Positions 63,042-64,000 of a stretch of DNA of 64,000 nucleotides are shown here, piece by piece (within the stretch, counting starts at the first letter, position 1; every line of letters begins with the position of its first letter). Source of the stretch: an uncultured Eubacteriales bacterium (GTDB lineage Bacteria > Bacillota > Clostridia > Christensenellales > CALVMC01); contig CASFOZ010000006.1 in assembly GCA_949296455.1 (NCBI GenBank), forward strand, positions 1 through 64,000. The letters are read 5' to 3'. A model generated the notes under the pieces. It did not search any database. It was given only the letters and a program-made list of their open reading frames with translations, and was not told the DNA's origin. Made by a program: the position numbers and the translations under genes.

Positions 63042-64000
63042 CTATTTGCCGCTTTCTCCGTAATTCGAAAGAACCCTTGCCGACGGGTCGTTTACATTAC
63101 AGCCTTCCCACTCTTTATTAGGCATCCAGAAATCTTTTACCATATCGCTTTGTGACGGATAAAATTCTTCGAATATTTCCCTGTACCACAAAGATTCTTT
63201 TGTAAAAGGCCGTGCGTGTGAATATTTTTCTCTTTTGCTCTCATATTCGATATCGGAATAAAGTTTTTCCGCATATTCTTTAAGAAAATCGACCATAGAA
63301 TGACCTACCGCATCCGAAAATGCAGCTTTTTCTCTGTAGAGTATTTCTTTGGGCAGATAATCGCCTTCAAAAGCCTTTCTTAAAAGATATTTTCCTTTAC
63401 CGTATTTATTAATTTTCTTTTCAGAGTCAATGCTGAGCACATATCTGACAAACTCTATATCGCCGAAAGGCACCCTTGCTTCGATGGAATTTGAGGATAT
63501 ACATCTGTCCGCTCTTAGAACATCGTACATATTGAGTTCTCTCACCCTTTTTTCCGATTCCGCTTGAAACGCCTTTGAAGAAGGTGCGAAATCAGTGTAT
63601 TTATACCCGAAAAGTTCGTCTGAAATTTCACCTGTCAAAAGAACTCTTATATCGGTGTTTTTATGTATTTCCTTACATAGCAAATACATTCCGATACTTG
63701 CCCTTATCGTGGTTATATCGTAAGTTGCAAGATTGTAAATAACTTCTCTTACAGACGCAAGAACATCGTTTTTATCGATAATGACTTCGGTATGGTCGCT
63801 TTTAATATAATCGGCAACCTGTCTTGCATACTTTAAATCTATTGCGTCCGTGTTCATACCTATTGCAAAGGTTTTAATAGGAACCTGACTTTCTTTTTGC
63901 GCAATAGCACACACGAGAGAAGAATCGAGTCCGCCTGAAAGCAAAAATCCCACTTTCGCATCGGCAACAAGCCTTTTTTGAATACCTTTTATTAATTTGT
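63042..64000 (-). CDS. asnB: asparagine synthase B, C-terminal part (cut by window edge)
   Basis: Only the synthetase domain is visible; the reading frame stays open to position 64000, so the amidotransferase N-terminus lies outside the window. Seen: KRLVADAKVGFLLSGGLDSS (PP-loop SGGLDSS), LTGEISDELFGYKY, SIEARVPFGDIEFVRYVLSI, YREKAAFSDAVG, and the C-terminal NDPSARVLSNY, as in the E. coli AsnB type. Makes asparagine from aspartate, glutamine and ATP. A GTG inside the frame (63951-63953) is not a start. Same strand as pyrG, 88 bases away. Confidence 0.9.
   Translation of the reverse strand, partial: KLIKGIQKRLVADAKVGFLLSGGLDSSLVCAIAQKESQVPIKTFAIGMNTDAIDLKYARQVADYIKSDHTEVIIDKNDVLASVREVIYNLATYDITTIRASIGMYLLCKEIHKNTDIRVLLTGEISDELFGYKYTDFAPSSKAFQAESEKRVRELNMYDVLRADRCISSNSIEARVPFGDIEFVRYVLSIDSEKKINKYGKGKYLLRKAFEGDYLPKEILYREKAAFSDAVGHSMVDFLKEYAEKLYSDIEYESKREKYSHARPFTKESLWYREIFEEFYPSQSDMVKDFWMPNKEWEGCNVNDPSARVLSNYGESGK

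Overview
The window is 64 kb of AT-rich chromosome from an anaerobic, low-GC Firmicute of the Clostridia type, probably uncultured and host-associated. The evidence is class-typical gene content (class II aldolase, formate-tetrahydrofolate ligase, Feo iron uptake, two rubrerythrins, a clostridial-type ferredoxin, LL-diaminopimelate aminotransferase), strong AGGAGG-like ribosome sites, TTGACA-N17-TATAAT promoters, and dipicolinate synthase genes (dpaA, dpaB), which imply the capacity to form endospores. I see no phage, transposase, rRNA, CRISPR array or plasmid gene; the window reads as core chromosome with accessory surface and regulatory genes.

Layout. 1-8.7 kb (minus strand): WG-repeat membrane protein, PlsC-type acyltransferase, a beta-helix lipoprotein, and a 1237-residue anchored surface protein translationally coupled to a Gfo/Idh/MocA oxidoreductase. 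8.8-15.7 kb (minus): an operon of a shikimate-kinase-like pseudoenzyme, a glutamate-5-kinase-like protein and a TM2-like protein; a ComEC-like metallo-beta-lactamase protein; reverse rubrerythrin; and two tandem GH36-like proteins, one apparently catalytically dead. 15.8-22 kb: fba (+) converging on DUF1846, prs, MBL and rho (minus). 22-24.7 kb (+): polysaccharide deacetylase lipoprotein, DUF2188 protein, PI-PLC lipoprotein. 24.8-31.3 kb (minus): glnS, fhs, GNAT, cytidylate-kinase-like protein, a Lys/Asn-rich protein and an AEC transporter. 31.4-33 kb (+): dpaAB and tRNA-Gly(CCC). 33.3-37.3 kb: a MacB-like ABC protein divergent from marR and a second AEC transporter. 37.6-45.1 kb (minus): typA, rsmI, a TrmN6-like methylase, PAP2 phosphatase, zinc-ribbon membrane protein, HxxxD acyltransferase, hemolysin III. 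45.2-50.2 kb: tRNA-Arg(CCG), small membrane protein, mnmA, ferritin divergent from a PerR/Fur regulator, pyk. 50.5-53.7 kb (minus): feoA-feoA-feoB plus FeoB-associated Cys-rich protein. 53.9-59.2 kb: lipoproteins, rubrerythrin, Crp/Fnr regulator, thioredoxin, ferredoxin, MATE exporter. 59.3-64 kb (minus): asnB (cut by the window edge), pyrG, dapF, dapL.

How the genes work together. Iron and redox handling dominates the right half: Feo import under a promoter carrying three identical palindromic operators, ferritin storage and a PerR/Fur regulator sharing one box, two rubrerythrins of opposite domain order (one with a perfect 7-1-7 box), and a ferredoxin promoter with a Crp/Fnr-type palindrome near -41.5. 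DapL and DapF make meso-diaminopimelate for peptidoglycan and lysine, while DpaAB draws on the same branch for spore dipicolinate. Envelope functions recur: acyltransferases, PAP2 phosphatase, PI-PLC, deacetylase and anchored proteins. All functional calls are from sequence motifs read by eye; no database search was run.
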